A stretch of 64,000 nucleotides of DNA from Gnetum montanum (GCA_015680685.1 MNCI01017754.1:349903-413902), one strand, 5' to 3'; numbered from the stretch's first letter, positions 19,601-32,712 are shown. Notes: generated from the letters alone by a model not told the origin. A program made the numbers and translations.

Positions 19601-20960
19601 ATAATGGATCATGGATTGTTATTATGCTATCTTTCTGTTTCCATTCCTCTAACTATCAAGGAAGCTCTTGGGAGGGAGGACTAAAAGAATACCATGAATG
19701 AAGAGATAAAACATTGTATAAAGAATGATATTGGGGAGCTAGTCCCATGTCTCCAAGAAACTAATGTCAATAGAACAAAGTGGGTCTTTGCAAATAAGTT
19801 GAATAAACATGGTGAAGTAACCTAGAATAAGGCAAGATTAGTGGATAAAGGCTTTGCTTAGATTAAGGGACTTGATTATCAAGATACATTTGCTCCAGTT
19901 GCAAGACTAGAATCTATTAGAATGCTTTTATCTTTTAGAGCTTATCAAGGATTTAGTTTCTATCAAATTGATGTGAAATAAAATTTTTTGAATAGAGAAA
20001 TAAGAGAGACAATTTATATTGGATAGATAGAAGGATATATTAACATTGAAAAATCAAGTCATATGTATCAGCTACATAAAGCTTTATATGACTTAAAAAA
20101 AAGTTCCCATAATGTGGTATTCTATGCTTGATTCATATTTAGCTAAAAAAAGGTATTTGAAATCTCCTCTTAATAGTACCCTTTATATTAAAAAGGATAA
20201 TACAAGAGTTTTAGTTGCTCAAATTTATGTTTATGACCTAATGTTTGGAGGAACAACCTCAAGTTTAAGCAAATAATTTGTTGAAGTTAGGAAGTCAATC
20301 TTTGAGATGTCTATGATAGGAGAGCTATCTCATTTTCTAGGACTACATATTTAGAAACTTAGGGATGAAACCTTCATTTCTTAGACAGAGTATGTTCAAA
20401 AGATGATCAATAATTTTAGCATAATAGAAGCTAAAACTTGCACATCTTCTCTTAGTACAAGCATATACCTTTGAAGGATGATGATGAGAAGAACATTGAT
20501 GCTACACTATATAGATCTATTTTGGGAAGCTACATTATGCTATAGCTAGTAGGCTTCATATAGCTTTTTCAATAGGCTTTATTTCTTGATATTAGTAAGA
20601 ACAAAAAAATCACATTTGATTATAACCAAAATAATTTTATGGTATCTGAAAGGAACAACTAGCCACAAGCTATGATATACAAACAACAAAACATTTAAAT
20701 TACAAGCTATTAGAAATGCAAATTGGGTAGGAAATAAAGATGATTGGAAATCCACTAGTGGAAATTATTATTTTCATAATAATAAATTGGTATCATGGTT
20801 GAGCAAAAAGCATTACTATGTATCCTTATTATCAACTAAAGCAGAATATGTTGTAGCCTCACATTGTTGTACATAGATTCTTTGGATGAAGAAGGTATTA
20901 AAGGTTTTTAATATAGAGTTCTTTGATCCAATAATTATAATGTAGATATTTCGATTTCTA
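16617..20960 (+). pseudogene. Ty1/Copia gag-pol pseudogene
   Basis: One decayed polyprotein in Copia order. Gag starts at ATG 16617 (MENQGFSFNRASWFDGSNYP). A zinc knuckle near 17925-17970 reads YFNCEMLDHKTRNC, its first Cys changed to Tyr. Protease near 18125 reads WFLRNNCSQHM where the family has W-x-x-DSG-CS-x-H-M, so the catalytic Asp is lost. Integrase at 18690-19200 has IIDDYTR and RIDNEGEFTS, so the first two acidic residues remain. RT spans 19700-20250 (KWVFANKLNKHG, DTFAPVARLESIRMLLS) with stops and a frameshift near 20095. RNase H spans 20690-20930 (KSTSGNYYFHNNKLVSW, LSTKAEYV). Integrase before RT proves Copia rather than Gypsy. More than a dozen stops, mostly TAG/TAA at expected Gln or Trp codons, make it dead. 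Confidence 0.85.
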
Positions 20961-22010
20961 AGAATCAAAATTTTCATTTAAAAACTAAACATCTTGAAAT
21001 TAAGTATCATTTTCTTCGAGATCAAGTAGAGCTGTAAATAGTAAGATTATCATGAATTTCATCTAAAGAAAAAGAACAAATATTTTTATGAAGGATTTAA
21101 ATTAATATTTCTATATCTAAGAAAACTTTTAGGTGTGACTACCTTACCTAGACATAATCTTATAAAACTCTAAGTACTAGTTTATGAATTTATTATGAGC
21201 TAACAAGATTTGTTGTAGTAGGAGAAGGTAAGCTTTTAATAGAGGAAAGCCTCTAAGCCATATCCTATGGATTCACTCATTTCCTCATAGGAATCATGAC
21301 CATAGGATGACCTTGATTTTGGCTTTAAGCATGGAGGATGCAACAAATCTAAGAGGTCATAGGTGAAGTATATGGTCTCAATATTTTGCTTTGTATAGCC
21401 TCTCCTTTCTTCAAGTGTTCAAGGTGCCAAAGGCCTCTATCTCTCTTACTTTAGGCATTTCTATTATTTTTGTATCATAATTCTTTTTACCTTCTTACTA
21501 AAATTTTCCTAGAAATTCCACTCCTTTTTACTTCTTTCCAACTATAGTTTGGCTTGAATATTTGCCAATGCTTGATTCTTCTCCACCTTTACAGTTCTTA
21601 GTTATTCCTCAAGCTCTCTAAAATCTTCTTGATTCATCCAAATGCTCTTGTGAATATCCATAGCTATGATTCTTTCTATGTTGGTGCTTGATTCTTTGAT
21701 CTATTGTATGCCTTTTATGTTTTTCCATCTATGCTTGGTATGTTTTTCTAAGCTTGATAGTTCATTCACAAATAGGATTCACATGATTTTTAGTTAAGCT
21801 CTTTTGTGTATCTTGTATTTTTATTTATTGCCTATGCTTATCTTTATGTTTTGACCTTAATTTATTTAATGATAGAGGAAGCTTCTTTTCAACTTTTACT
21901 AACAAAAAGGAGTGATGTATGATGTGATTGTATGTGATCTCTTTCTTCATAAAAATTAAAGATAATTTCCTTCTTTTTATGATGGTTGTTGAATGTAGTG
22001 TTAGTATTTT
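20961..22010 (+). other. 3' non-coding part of the Copia element before its LTR
   Basis: No further domain after RNase H. It contains an ACAAAAAGGAG string near 21901 that looks like a polypurine-type tract but lies about 620 bp before the LTR. A similar string precedes the second LTR at about 25485. Such long purine-marked segments between pol and 3' LTR are known from some plant Copia lineages. Confidence 0.45.
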
Positions 22011-22160
22011 GATTGAATTTATTCTCTGTATTCTTAATGTGCTCTTTGTATAAGATTGATGCATTTCTTAGCTTATCTTATACTTGATTGAATGTATTCT
22101 CTGTATTCTTAATGTGCTCTTTGTATAAGATTGATGCATTTCTTAGCTTATCTTATACTT
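22011..22160. repeat. 75-bp tandem duplication
   Basis: Two nearly identical 75-bp units (22011-22085 and 22086-22160), each starting GATTGAAT; a third GATTGAATGT start follows at 22161. The near identity shows the duplication is much younger than the decayed element around it, or that it is an assembly effect. Confidence 0.85.
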
Positions 22161-22525
22161 GATTGAATGTGAGCTGTGTGTGTATGATTAGCTAGATGTC
22201 AAGTTTAATTGTTTAATTGAACTATAAGCTATGTTATGATGATGATTTTATCATATTTAATTAGCTATATGGTTCTTAAGCTTAATCCAGTTGCTTGACT
22301 CGATGCTTACTTGTTAAGAACTTGTCTATATAAGCTTAATAAGCTTATTAATTATAATTTTTTTGTATGAGTTAAGGTCATTTATATGATGATTTTGAGC
22401 TTAAAGCTATTTTATGATTTTTTAAAAAAAGTTTATCACTGTGTACCTTGGCTCTAAGTGATCATCTATGTTCTCAATATTCAAGCTCACATTGAGAGCT
22501 CTCCCAATCTTGACAAGGATGAGAT

Positions 22526-24665
22526 TGTTGGGTGTTTTGAGCTTGGTTGTAGGTTTGGCTTTGTTGTAGAGATTTATTTTGAGTGGACCCAAACTTTCAT
22601 CTTTTTCTTTCTAGAAAATCATTTTTTTGCATAGGTTATCCTTTTCACATTAGCACATAGAACTAGCTTGTAGAACAAATCTTTGATTTTATAAGAGCTT
22701 ACACCTTAAATGGCTTCTTTCTCTACCATGTAAGCTTCTAGTTTTGGTTTTGCAATTTAGAACTAATTTTTGGTTCTACATATCTCACCCAAAATGATTC
22801 TACCAACTCAGCATCATGTGTATTCAAATTTTTTAATCCAACTTAGCTCCTAGTTTTAGTTCTAGAATCATTTTTTAGTTTACAAAAGTTGTTCAAATTT
22901 GTTCTAACATGTCAAATTATTTTTTTATATGAATAAGACTTAGTGGGGCTAAGCTAACTAGTTTTAGAGGATGTTTGCAAAAAATGTTTTAAATCTAGTT
23001 CAGCTTGTAAAACCAACTAGTAGAACCATTTTTTGATTCTACAAAGGAATTTGAAAATGGTTTTTCCATATTAGCACTTTTCTTCCACACATGTAGGCTT
23101 AGGTAAAAAGATCATCTCTTTTTGAAAAAGCATTAGAACCATTTTTTGATTCTATTAGATACCTTTTCAGATCAGCTCATAGAACCAACCTTTAGAACTA
23201 GTTTTTGGTTCTACAAAGCTCTTCCAAGATGGTTTTTCCATGTCAATATTTTTTTACTACATATATAGGAAAGCTTAAATTTAAAATAAACCAAAGAATC
23301 AGCCTTATTATTTCGAAGCCCTTGTGAAGCCACATCAGCCAAATTAAATCAAAGATATATATTAAAAATTGGATAGCATGCAAATATAAAATCCATGAGA
23401 ATAAAAAAAGCTTTATAATCTTTTTAAAGAGCTCATTTCAATGTCAACATAAGTAGAAGGAAAGTTCCTCATAAACAATATAAGTTGGCTATTATAGGCC
23501 TCTCAAAATCTAAAATCATTTAGAACCAAATTTTGGTTTTATACAAGCTACACCGAAAAAAGCTATGTCACATCAACAATAATAAAATGAGCCTTATAAG
23601 CTTTAAAGGAAAAAAAACTAGGTATTTTAGTTTGCAGCTAAGTGATTTAGTTAGATATATAAAATGAAGAGAAGGTAATAGGTCATATGATAGAAAGCTT
23701 AGTTATAGTAATTGCCCATATCATTCAAAAGATTTATGAAAGGAAGCTTGGAAATAAAGTTTAGGAAGATCATTATACAAAAAATTGAAAGCTCGGACTA
23801 CAACAGTAGTTAGCTAAGCTTCATTAATAAAAAGAACATATGAAGCCAATAGAGTCATCATCTCTAATACAAACAAAGCTTATTATTTTTGTGAGGAGTT
23901 AAGAAACCATTAGTGACAAAAATGAAAAAATAGTTTTCTCCCTCCTCTACCAAGCTTTCAATGCTCACCTCAAGCTCATACCAAAAGCAATAATGGAGGA
24001 AAATATGTAATAGATACAACTTCTTCTTCTTTAGTTACTGTTTTCAATAGTTTTGCAATAACTACAACTTCTTCTCTAGCTCTATATCTCTAATGTATCA
24101 GTAATGACTGAAGAAATAGCTCTAGAAATAACTAGAAAAAATAATGGCTATATATTAAAGCTCACTAAATCAACTCTGTGATTTTTCTTTTAACCCTCTT
24201 ATGCTCCAGCTGGAATTTCGTTTTTTATTCATCTTTTCTTCTTAGTTCTTATTCTCTTTCTTCCTCTCTTTCTTTTAAAAATATTTGTAACTTTTAAGTC
24301 TTTGTGTTGAGATAAGATAGAGTGTTTTCCACTTCTTTGAGTTCCAAAGCTAACTCTTGTGAATTTGAGCTTAGTGGTTGTGCTTAATCTAGGATTGTAA
24401 GAGAAGCCCTATAATTTTTCTTGGTCAATAAAATTACTCTATTCCCTAGGAACTAGGAAGAGTTTTACAATGTATTTATGCTAACCAATTTAGTAGCTTA
24501 ACCACCTTAAAAACTGTGTCTATTTATTAATTATTTTATAACTACTTTGTTTACTAGGTTAAGTTTTTAATTTGGGGCTTTTTTCTAGTCTTTGATTAGC
24601 TCAAAGTTTTTATAAGGCCTTGATTCACCTCCTCTCTTAGTTCCTTTAGTTGCATCCATGAAACA
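22526..24665 (+). repeat. Copia 3' LTR, 2.14 kb
   Basis: Starts TGTTGGGTGTTTTG after a GACAAGGATGAGAT purine-rich tract and ends GAAACA. It pairs with the 15288-16543 LTR and with the LTR at 26039-28183. The U3 half carries several copies of an AGAACC...GGTTCT dyad module (22759, 23022, 23135, 23194 and 23522), most followed by ACAAAG or similar. Confidence 0.75.
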
Positions 24666-26038
24666 ATAGAATACACTACATTATATATCATCTAAATAAA
24701 CCTCACTAAAAATCATCCATAAATAAATATAATTCAATAAAAAAACTAACTTTAAATATGGATACCCACGTATATGGGATAGGACTAGCATCATGGGCTA
24801 TTAATAATCATAAGACATCCTTCAAAATTTGAATAAAAAAACTAACTTAATACAATGAATCACTTGATGGTATCTTGCTATATAATAACAACACTCACAA
24901 TACTAAAATCCAAATGATAGGTGATAGTCACATAAAATAAAATAACACTTACAAATAAATATATTAAATGTCATTGAGTTTTTGATGGGGTTTCATGTTG
25001 ATTGGTAGGAGATGATGGAATAAACAAGAGAATGGAAGGAATCTAGAGATTATGAATCTATGAAAATTATACTATATATTGGTTTTGGTGGAGCTGAGCT
25101 AAGAATTTTTAGAGCATGTGTATAGAGAATTTTTAATCAGATTCATAATATATTGATCTACTTGTTTTTCCCCAACCATTCCTATTTTCTTCACTCTTTA
25201 TGATCTTCCTCTATTCTCTCATGTTCAAGCTCACATTGTGAGCTCTCCCAAACTTAAAAGAAGAAGCTTGTTAGATGTCTTTTATGATTTTTATGTCTAT
25301 TTTTGGTGTGAATAGTTGTTTTCTCATTATTACATCTTAGTCGTGAGCTTGACAATTCATTAACAAACAAGATCGATATGATTTTTAGTTAAGATTTTAT
25401 ATGTGTTTATCACCTATGTTTATCTTTTTGTTTTGAGCTTAATTTTTTTAATGATAGGAGAAGATTCTTTTCATCTTTTCCTAACAAAAAGGAGGAGGGA
25501 GTTATGATGTGATTGATGATATATGTTGTAATTATATGATTTTTTTAGAATAAGTATAGATTATTCCTGTACATTCTTAATGCTCTTTATATAAGTTCTT
25601 TGTATAAGTGTGTAGCATTTTTAAACCTATCATATGCTTAACCAAATAATTTTTTTTCTTTCATCTATTATAAATTTGTACTTTTGACTACTTGGTAGAT
25701 TGTAAGCTATGTATGTAAGTGGATGTGATGTCTAATTATTATTTAGATTTCTTAATTGTGTTATGATGATTATTTTCTCATCTTTAACTAGTATGATTCT
25801 TATGCTTAATTGCTTGTATGATGCTTGTTGTTAAGAGATTTCTAATATAAGCTTAATAAGTTCATTTATCATAATCTATATGTATAACTTGAGTTAGTCT
25901 ATGTGGAGATTCTCAGCTTGAATCTACTTATGGTTTTTTCCCAACCATTCCTATCTACTTCACTCTGTATGATTTTTCTCCATTCTTTCATGATCAAGCT
26001 CACATTGTGAGCTCTTCCAATATTAAAAAGGGGGTGAT
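24666..26038 (+). other. Rearranged mosaic of Copia internal and LTR pieces
   Basis: Pieces of LTR (about 25075-25140, matching 26530-26595) and of the 3' internal region (25340-26038, matching 21740-22525) alternate. A block of about 100 bp containing CCCAACCATTCCTAT occurs twice (25155 and 25937). An abortive second LTR-like start (TGTTAGATGTC) lies near 25269. This fits unequal recombination between related elements, or nested insertion followed by loss. Confidence 0.55.
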
Positions 26039-28183
26039 TGATAAATGTTTTAAGATTTTGTTACAAGTTTGACTTTGTAATAGAGCTTTTATTTAGATGG
26101 GTTCTAGCTTTCATCTTGTCTTTTGTAGTAAAGCTTTAGTTTACACATTTTATTCATGTTATATCAACATGTAAAACAACAAAACCATTTTTTGGTTTTA
26201 CAAAGCCTATCCAAAATGGTTCTACCAACTTAGCATCACATGCATTCAAATTTTTTTTAATCTAGCATAGTTTTTGGTTTTATCTTTAGAACTATTTTTC
26301 AGTTCTACAAAGGATGCTCAATTTGGTTCTATCACATTAGCTTCTTTTTTATATGGATGGGACTTGTAGGGCCAAGCTAAGTGTTCTAAAAGATCTTATG
26401 TGTTGTTCAATTTTTATCTAGCTTAGCATCGACTATTAGAACCATATTCTGGTTCTACAAGAGCTCAAGCTACTAGTAACTTCTCTTCGCCATGTTAGCT
26501 CTTTGTTTTGGTTCTATTTGCACATTGTAATCTAGAGGATTTGGTGGAGCTAAGCTAAGCATTTTTAGAACATGTGTATAGAGAATTTTTTAATCTAGTT
26601 TACCCTATAGAAGAAACCTCTAGAACCATTTTTTGGTTCTACAAAGCTCTTTCAAAATGGTTTTGTCATTTCAGCAATTTTCTTCCACACATGTAGGAAT
26701 AGTTAAAATCTCATTTTTTAGAGAAAAATTTTTTAAACCATTTTTTATTCTACTAGGTGCCTTGCCACATCAGCTCATAGAAATTTTTTTTGATTTTGCA
26801 AAGCTCTTCTAAAATGGTTATTCCATGTTAGCACTTTTATTTTGCACACGAAAGAAATTTTTTTTTAATTCATGAAAATCAAAAGGTAATAGAATCATTT
26901 TTCTTGTTCTAAGAAAGCTAGATCTTTTACATTAGCTAGCTATGAGAGAATCTTGTATCAGAAGGAGTTTGGACTTGGTTCTATAGCCTATGTTGTTACA
27001 CATTAGCTTTAAAATAAAATTAGTCACAAATTAAGGGCACAAGATCTTCCATGTTAGCTATCTCCAAAAAAATGATTGATTTAAAACTAACAGAGCCAAA
27101 AATTTTATTCTAAATCTTGAGCTTTTTTTATGCTAGACAATACTAGATTAGAGATTAAAACTAAGAGAGCTCACATATGAGATTAAGTTGAAGCTATAGA
27201 AAAAGGGGATTATGCCATGAAAAAATTTAAAAATCTCTATTTATAATAAATATTGAAAAGGGCCATTATATGAAAAAACTAGAGTTTGTTTTACTAGGGA
27301 AGTAAGTTAAACCTTATTAATAAAAATAACAAGGATTATTAGTTAAAGCATAAAGAGTTATTATTTCTAATACAAGCAAAGCTTGTTATTTTTGTGTGAA
27401 GTAAAGGAACTGTTAGCATCAAAAATGAAATGATAGATTTCTTTCACCTCTGCTAAGCTTTTAGCGCTTACCTTAAGCTCATACCAAAATTATTAATGAG
27501 GCCAAGTTGTAACAGATATATCTTCTTCTTCTTTAGCTAATAGTTTTGAAATGGCTATAGCTTCTTCCCTCTCATGCTTCTCTAGTGAATTAGCAATAGC
27601 TTGAAGAACAACTTTGAGAATGACAACAAAGAATGATGGCTATAAATTAAAGCTTTCTAGCTTAGTTCTATAATTCTAGTTTTTAGCTCCTTGATGCTTA
27701 AGATTAGAATTTCTCCTTTTCTATTATTCTCTTCTTCTTGGTTCTTATTCTCTCTCTATTTTTTCTATAAAATCTTTGTTTTCATTTGTTTAAAAAGCTA
27801 TGTAGCTATTGATTCCCTCCATTGAGACAAGGTAGAATGTTTTTCTCCTCCTTTATGTTATGAAAGTGAATTTCTATAAATTTGAACTTGGTGGTTGTGC
27901 TTAGTTTAGGATTGTAAAGGAAGCCATGTAATTTTTTATCAATATAATTACTCTATCTCCTATGATCTATGGAGAGTTTTATGGTGTATGCAGGTCAACT
28001 ATTCTAGCAACTAAGCTATCTAAAAAACTCCAAACCTATTTAATTTTTTTTCTTTATAGGTACTCTATTTTCTAGGTTAAGTTTTTAATTTGGAGCTTTT
28101 TGTGAGTCTTCAATTAGCTCTAACTTTTATAAAGTCCTAATTTAACCCCTTCCCTTAGTGCCTTTAGGTATGTCTCGAAAACA
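26039..28183 (+). repeat. Second Copia LTR copy, 2.15 kb
   Basis: Collinear with 22526-24665 over almost the same length, with TG start (26039) and ...AACA end (28183). It contains further AGAACC...GGTTCT modules at 26181, 26288, 26438 and 26622, the last being a perfect 19-mer palindrome-like unit. No pol lies after it, so it is a solo LTR or the 3' end of a recombined element. Confidence 0.7.
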
Positions 28184-29030
28184 AAAGTAAAATGTTGAAT
28201 TTGAAAACTTAGATTGTGGATAAACTTGGACTTGTTGGCTACTACTACAAGAGTTCTTTGCTCTACTTTTTCACAACTACTAATGATAATAATGATAAGA
28301 ACATTATTATTCAACATAAGACTACTATCTCCAATAAAGCCTTACTCATTCTAGCTTCTACTATAAAAAAGACATGATTTATTAATAGACCACTATTCTA
28401 TTGATGATAGATACTACGAAGAACTACATGTTTCTATGACAAATAGAAAGGTAAAAGTATTTATAGTACAGAAAATATATTTCTTGAAAATAATGGATTA
28501 TAGACATAACATCTAAGTTTTTTTTAAGGTTGTTAGTTATGATAGGCACCTTGGTTGGCTAACAATAGAGAATAGGTAGGTAATAATTTAACAAACAAAT
28601 ATCTATCATTTGTTCAAAAAAGCATCTCTCTTTTTTTAAATTTAATGCTAGTCTATGTTGTAATTCACTAGTGAACAATTTCCCCTTAGGTTTTTGGCAC
28701 GTTTGCTCATCTTTTGATTCAAGATTAGTTATGCCACATTTGCTTCCTTTTTCTTCATTGATTTTGGAACACCTACAAACCACAATTGATAACTTTTATT
28801 CATGAATCCTTTGTGTTGATTTACATGTTATGTGCTATGAGCCATTTATTAACATATCAACATGATCAAATAATAAATTATCATAATGATGATTTTAGTC
28901 CTAATTAGCTAAGATTTTTCTAGCTAGGATTGAATCTATATCTTTAGGTTTGAAAAATAATCATTTTATCATCACTTGAAGTAATGATCCTTATAATAAT
29001 TTTGGTCAACATTTTAAATATTAAACATAA
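28184..29030. other. Unassigned sequence
   Basis: The minus frame at 28559-28783 (74 codons) has a more protein-like composition than most nearby frames, but I recognise no family and see no partner exon. Otherwise AT-rich with no signal. Confidence 0.35.
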
Positions 29031-31660
29031 TATAACCAATCTTTTCCCTGCAAATAAGATATATGTCCTAGCTTTATCCATTAGCTTATGATAGTCTGTT
29101 AATCTTTGAGCTAGGTTCAAGGCTACATATTTCTATCCCTGGTAGCTAGCTTTGATCACCTCTACTTCTAAGTTTGCCACTTGTAACTTTTGCAACTCAT
29201 CCTTTCGATCTAAAAACTTCTTGTCATATAGTGCGTAGGTGGTTACCACTTGCTATCGCAACTCACTTCTGGGACAACCTATTGTTAACATGGCAAGGTT
29301 GGCATATCTGAGGTTAGCCATTGCCATGTATTCTTTCAAATCTTCTATTTGCAGGTCCTTATTTTTAACTTCCACTTATTGGACCATGACATAACTATCC
29401 AAAATGGCCTACCAATCAAAATTTTGTGCTACCAAGGAGTTGATGTGGGCCATGGCCATCTTGATTTCCTTCTCATTAATTTCCTTGTACATGCCAACTT
29501 GGTCCCACTAGAAGTGTTCTTTTAACTTTTCATGTTTCTTGGCCTCATTTTTCCATGCACTAATCATGATTACTGTCTTTCGTTGAATAGCATGTACCTT
29601 CTCCATAGAGAGGGTTCTATTTTCTTGAGCCAATCGACTAATATCTTGGTTGATCCTCACCAATTGTTCCCTCAACTAGTGGACACTCTCTTCCAAGATG
29701 TTCTTTTGATTTTCCACTATGGTCAACTAGGCATTCTCTTTAGCGAGCTACTTTTTTTCTTCTTGAACAATAGTTAATACCTTTTTATGTGCTTGAGTTT
29801 GCGCATCTATAATTGAGGCATTCCAAATCACCATCTCCTTTTCTTGCTTCGCAACTGCTCTCTCCTTTTCCAACTTGGTAAGCTCCTTTGTTGAAAACTA
29901 CTCTAGTTGGTCTAGTGTAATGAAACAGGCAAGATCCCATTATTTAATGCATAGGGTAGCCAGCTCTTCTTGCAATCTTTGCACCTCAGCTTTTGCATGC
30001 TCTACCTTGACCTCAGCCATGACCAACTTCCCTTTTGTAGTGATGAGATCTAATTGTGCCACAGTGACATTACTAGGGATTGCAAACAGAGTGGTCATCA
30101 CGAGACCTATCTACAGAAAATGATCAAGTACACAACCATGCACTGTAGGAGTCATTAAGGTCCCAGCCAATATTTGTGCATCTCTTATTCCTACCAAATT
30201 AGTCAAAGGCACAATAGGTGCATTGAATGATTCCTTAATGTGATCAGTGATCACCTCTATTATGCCTGTTGCATCCTTGTGTTGTAGCACCATGACTTTG
30301 GTGCCTTCTTTAGTCTCCAAAGTGACCTGAAAGGATGAAACATTCCCATACATTTAGCATGAACATTTGGATCCTCCTCCTCCTAATTGAATTGAGATCT
30401 TCCCCCTTGTTGGATCAACTAATATGGTCGGCTGTACAATGTCATCCATAACCCAAAAGAGATTAGCCTCATCCCTGCTCCCCTAGCTGACAGTCTTAGT
30501 AATTCTTTGTAGGTGGCTCATTGAGAGTTTATAATCTTGTGGCAGCAATGGTGGAGCTTGTGCTTGTGGGCACTGCTTTGACTCTAGTTGCATTTCCATT
30601 ATTGGTTCTACCTCCTTTTCAACTTCTTGCTCCTCACTAGAATCTTTTCTTGGTGCTATGATTTTGATGAGTTGTAAAAAGGAGGTATGTTGAGCCTTCT
30701 AAAGGATATCATTGGTATATCCTAAGATTCCCATGTGCTTGCATAACTTTCTAATAATATAGGGGAATGGAAGTGTTGGTCTCCCTAATTTTGTTTCTTC
30801 AAACCACCACTGGATTTCTATGAAATAGTATTAACTAAAACTTTTTCCATTAGAATGATGCTTCCTCTAGTTGCATAAGTGGAAATATGATTAAGCCCTT
30901 TGGTGGGAAATAGGTGGCATGTCTTGATCTTGAAGTAAGTTCTCTCTTCCAAGGTCATCTCATGATATGATTTATCTTCTTCATTGTATGCTCGTTTTAG
31001 CCATAGTCTCTTTGTTTCGGGGGTTAGATCTAGTAGACAAGTGAGCAACCTTGGACCTTTCATTGGGTAGGTTAAGAGCTATAGCTATATCTTTGACTAC
31101 AAAAGAGACATTCACCCCATAGATATTCACAGTGGTACATTCATCCTTATTGTGCCAAAATTGATAGACTTCCCACAGGTACCATTCACCACTGTCAAAT
31201 AGGATTAGCCACAATGGGGATGCTTTGAGATGCATCCACATTGCTTAGAAGAAAATTCCATGAACATACCGAAGTTCATTTCCACAATGACTAAGGCCAA
31301 TGTGGACTTTTTTAGGGTGGCAACAAGGCAATCAAGAAGCAACATGAGATGTTGTCCCTATTTGGAAGTTGGTACTTCTATCACCTCCCCTTGGGCCACT
31401 TGCCCAATAGTAGGGGACTCTTAATGGATATTGAAAGATTGGGCCTCTTGTTCAGCATGTTCTTCTTGTTCTCCTTGCTAGCCATGGCCACCAGTTGGGT
31501 GCTTAGTGGCTCTTTGTGAGGGTTCACCCTAATCACCTCTTTTTGGGGCCATTTGCAATCATACAAAAACCAAGTGTTACCAAGGTGATTTTTATTACCA
31601 TTTATGAAATCATACCTTACTCCGAACCTTAGTTCATTAAGCTCATAATGCATATGATTA
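29030..31660 (-). pseudogene. Decayed retroelement coiled-coil ORF (copy B)
   Basis: Homologue of the region at 534-3080, on the opposite strand. From right to left it shows the N-terminal part near 31650-31380 (MAPKRGD at about 31550). Next comes the conserved block at about 31130-31000 (VNIYGVNVSFVVKDIAIALN), then an acidic Q/E linker at 30650-30560. A long E/K/Q/L-rich stretch (30350-29030) with heptad-like spacing includes the segment LQIEDLKEYMAMANLRYANL, which matches the LQIKEMIEYMELANL segment near 2790 of copy A. Many stops are at Gln codons. Two copies with the same order of parts show that this is a genuine protein family of a mobile element, not chance. The right end lies about 250 bp from an LTR on the opposite strand. 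Confidence 0.65.
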
Positions 31661-31909
31661 TAGGGTTAGAAAAAATTCAAGAAAATTCCCCCAAAAAATT
31701 TTCTATCTCTTCTATGACCCTTCGCAACTAGTTTCTTTTTCATTATATGTGGCTTAAAATAATGGTTTTAGGGCTAAGGGTTCGAAAAATTGGATGTCTA
31801 GCATTATAATTAATGATTTTTCATTATAAGTCCTATGGTTTTTAACATTATTACCCTTAGAATACCTTCCAGGAAATAGAAAATTTTAACAAATCGACAC
31901 AGGAATAGT

Positions 31910-32693
31910 TGATGAGCTGTGATATCACATCTATGATATCGGGTACATGATATTGGGACCTACCTCATTTCCTATAAATAAGAGGTGGACACACTTGGTT
32001 TGCATAGTTAGTCTTATTTCATTATCCAAACTCTTGCCTTTTTCCTTTTCTAGAGATAGAATTATTTCTAAGTTCCCATAATAGGAGTCATAAAGTGAAC
32101 GGATCTTTATTCGAGCATTGTGTACCTGAACACACCTTGTGTATGGCAATAAAGATGAACTTTGTGATAAACCTTGTAGCATTTAGAATAGATTAATTAA
32201 TGTTAGTTTACTTAATGATTTTCTTAGTTAATTAATGTTCTCTCTCTCATCCTACAACTCTCCTAAGTAAGCACACTTAGTACAATCACTTTGAGCATAC
32301 GTGTAATGCTTGGTAACCAAGTAATGATTAGTGTTTGATAATCCCAGAAGTGTTGCACTGGTTCAAGATGTGTACGACAAGTGAGAATAGATGCTGGTGT
32401 TAGGATAAGTTAAAGCATAGTTGAGTAGTTAAATCAAAATTATTTACTTAGTTATCTCTCTCCTCCCTTTGTAGCACTAGGACATAAAACCATAAAAACT
32501 ATAAAAATCATGTACCTCAAGTTTCCTTAACCATATAATTGTGCTATACAAGTAAGCGTGGGAAGATAACGATTGATCAACCCATCCTTGTTCCACAAAT
32601 GTGCATAAGCACTTAGTCCTTGTAATTTGACTAGATCGTGTGTGGACACTCGTATTCATATGGCTGAGCATAGGGATACCTCGTCGCTCATCA
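31910..32693 (+). repeat. Athila/Tat-like Gypsy 5' LTR (element C)
   Basis: Starts TGATGAGCTG and ends GCTCATCA. A TATA-like CCTATAAATAAG lies at about 31970-31981, and a CAATAAAGATGAAC block near 32148 is shared with the LTR at 3635-4462. A primer binding site and a gag-like frame follow, so it is the 5' LTR of an element on the plus strand. Confidence 0.7.
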
Positions 32694-32694
32694 T

Positions 32695-32712
32695 TAGCAC
32701 CGTTGCCAGGGA
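32695..32712 (+). other. tRNA-Asp-type primer binding site
   Basis: TAGCACCGTTGCCAGGGA follows the LTR. The plant tRNA-Asp 3' end would give TGGCGCCGTTGCCGGGGA; the three differences are all G-to-A. This primer is typical of the Athila/Tat branch of plant Gypsy elements. Confidence 0.75.

Noticed and set aside
15288-28183. CRISPR-like or bacterial repeat system in the dyad-rich LTRs
   Set aside because: Repeats are irregularly spaced, have no unique spacers of fixed length, and lie inside plant LTR sequence.
28559-28783. 74-codon minus frame with fairly protein-like text
   Set aside because: No family, no splice partner and no homologue in the window; left as unassigned.
32695-32712. Possible tRNA fragment
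   Set aside because: Only the 3'-end complement is present, directly after an LTR, which is a primer binding site and not a tRNA gene.
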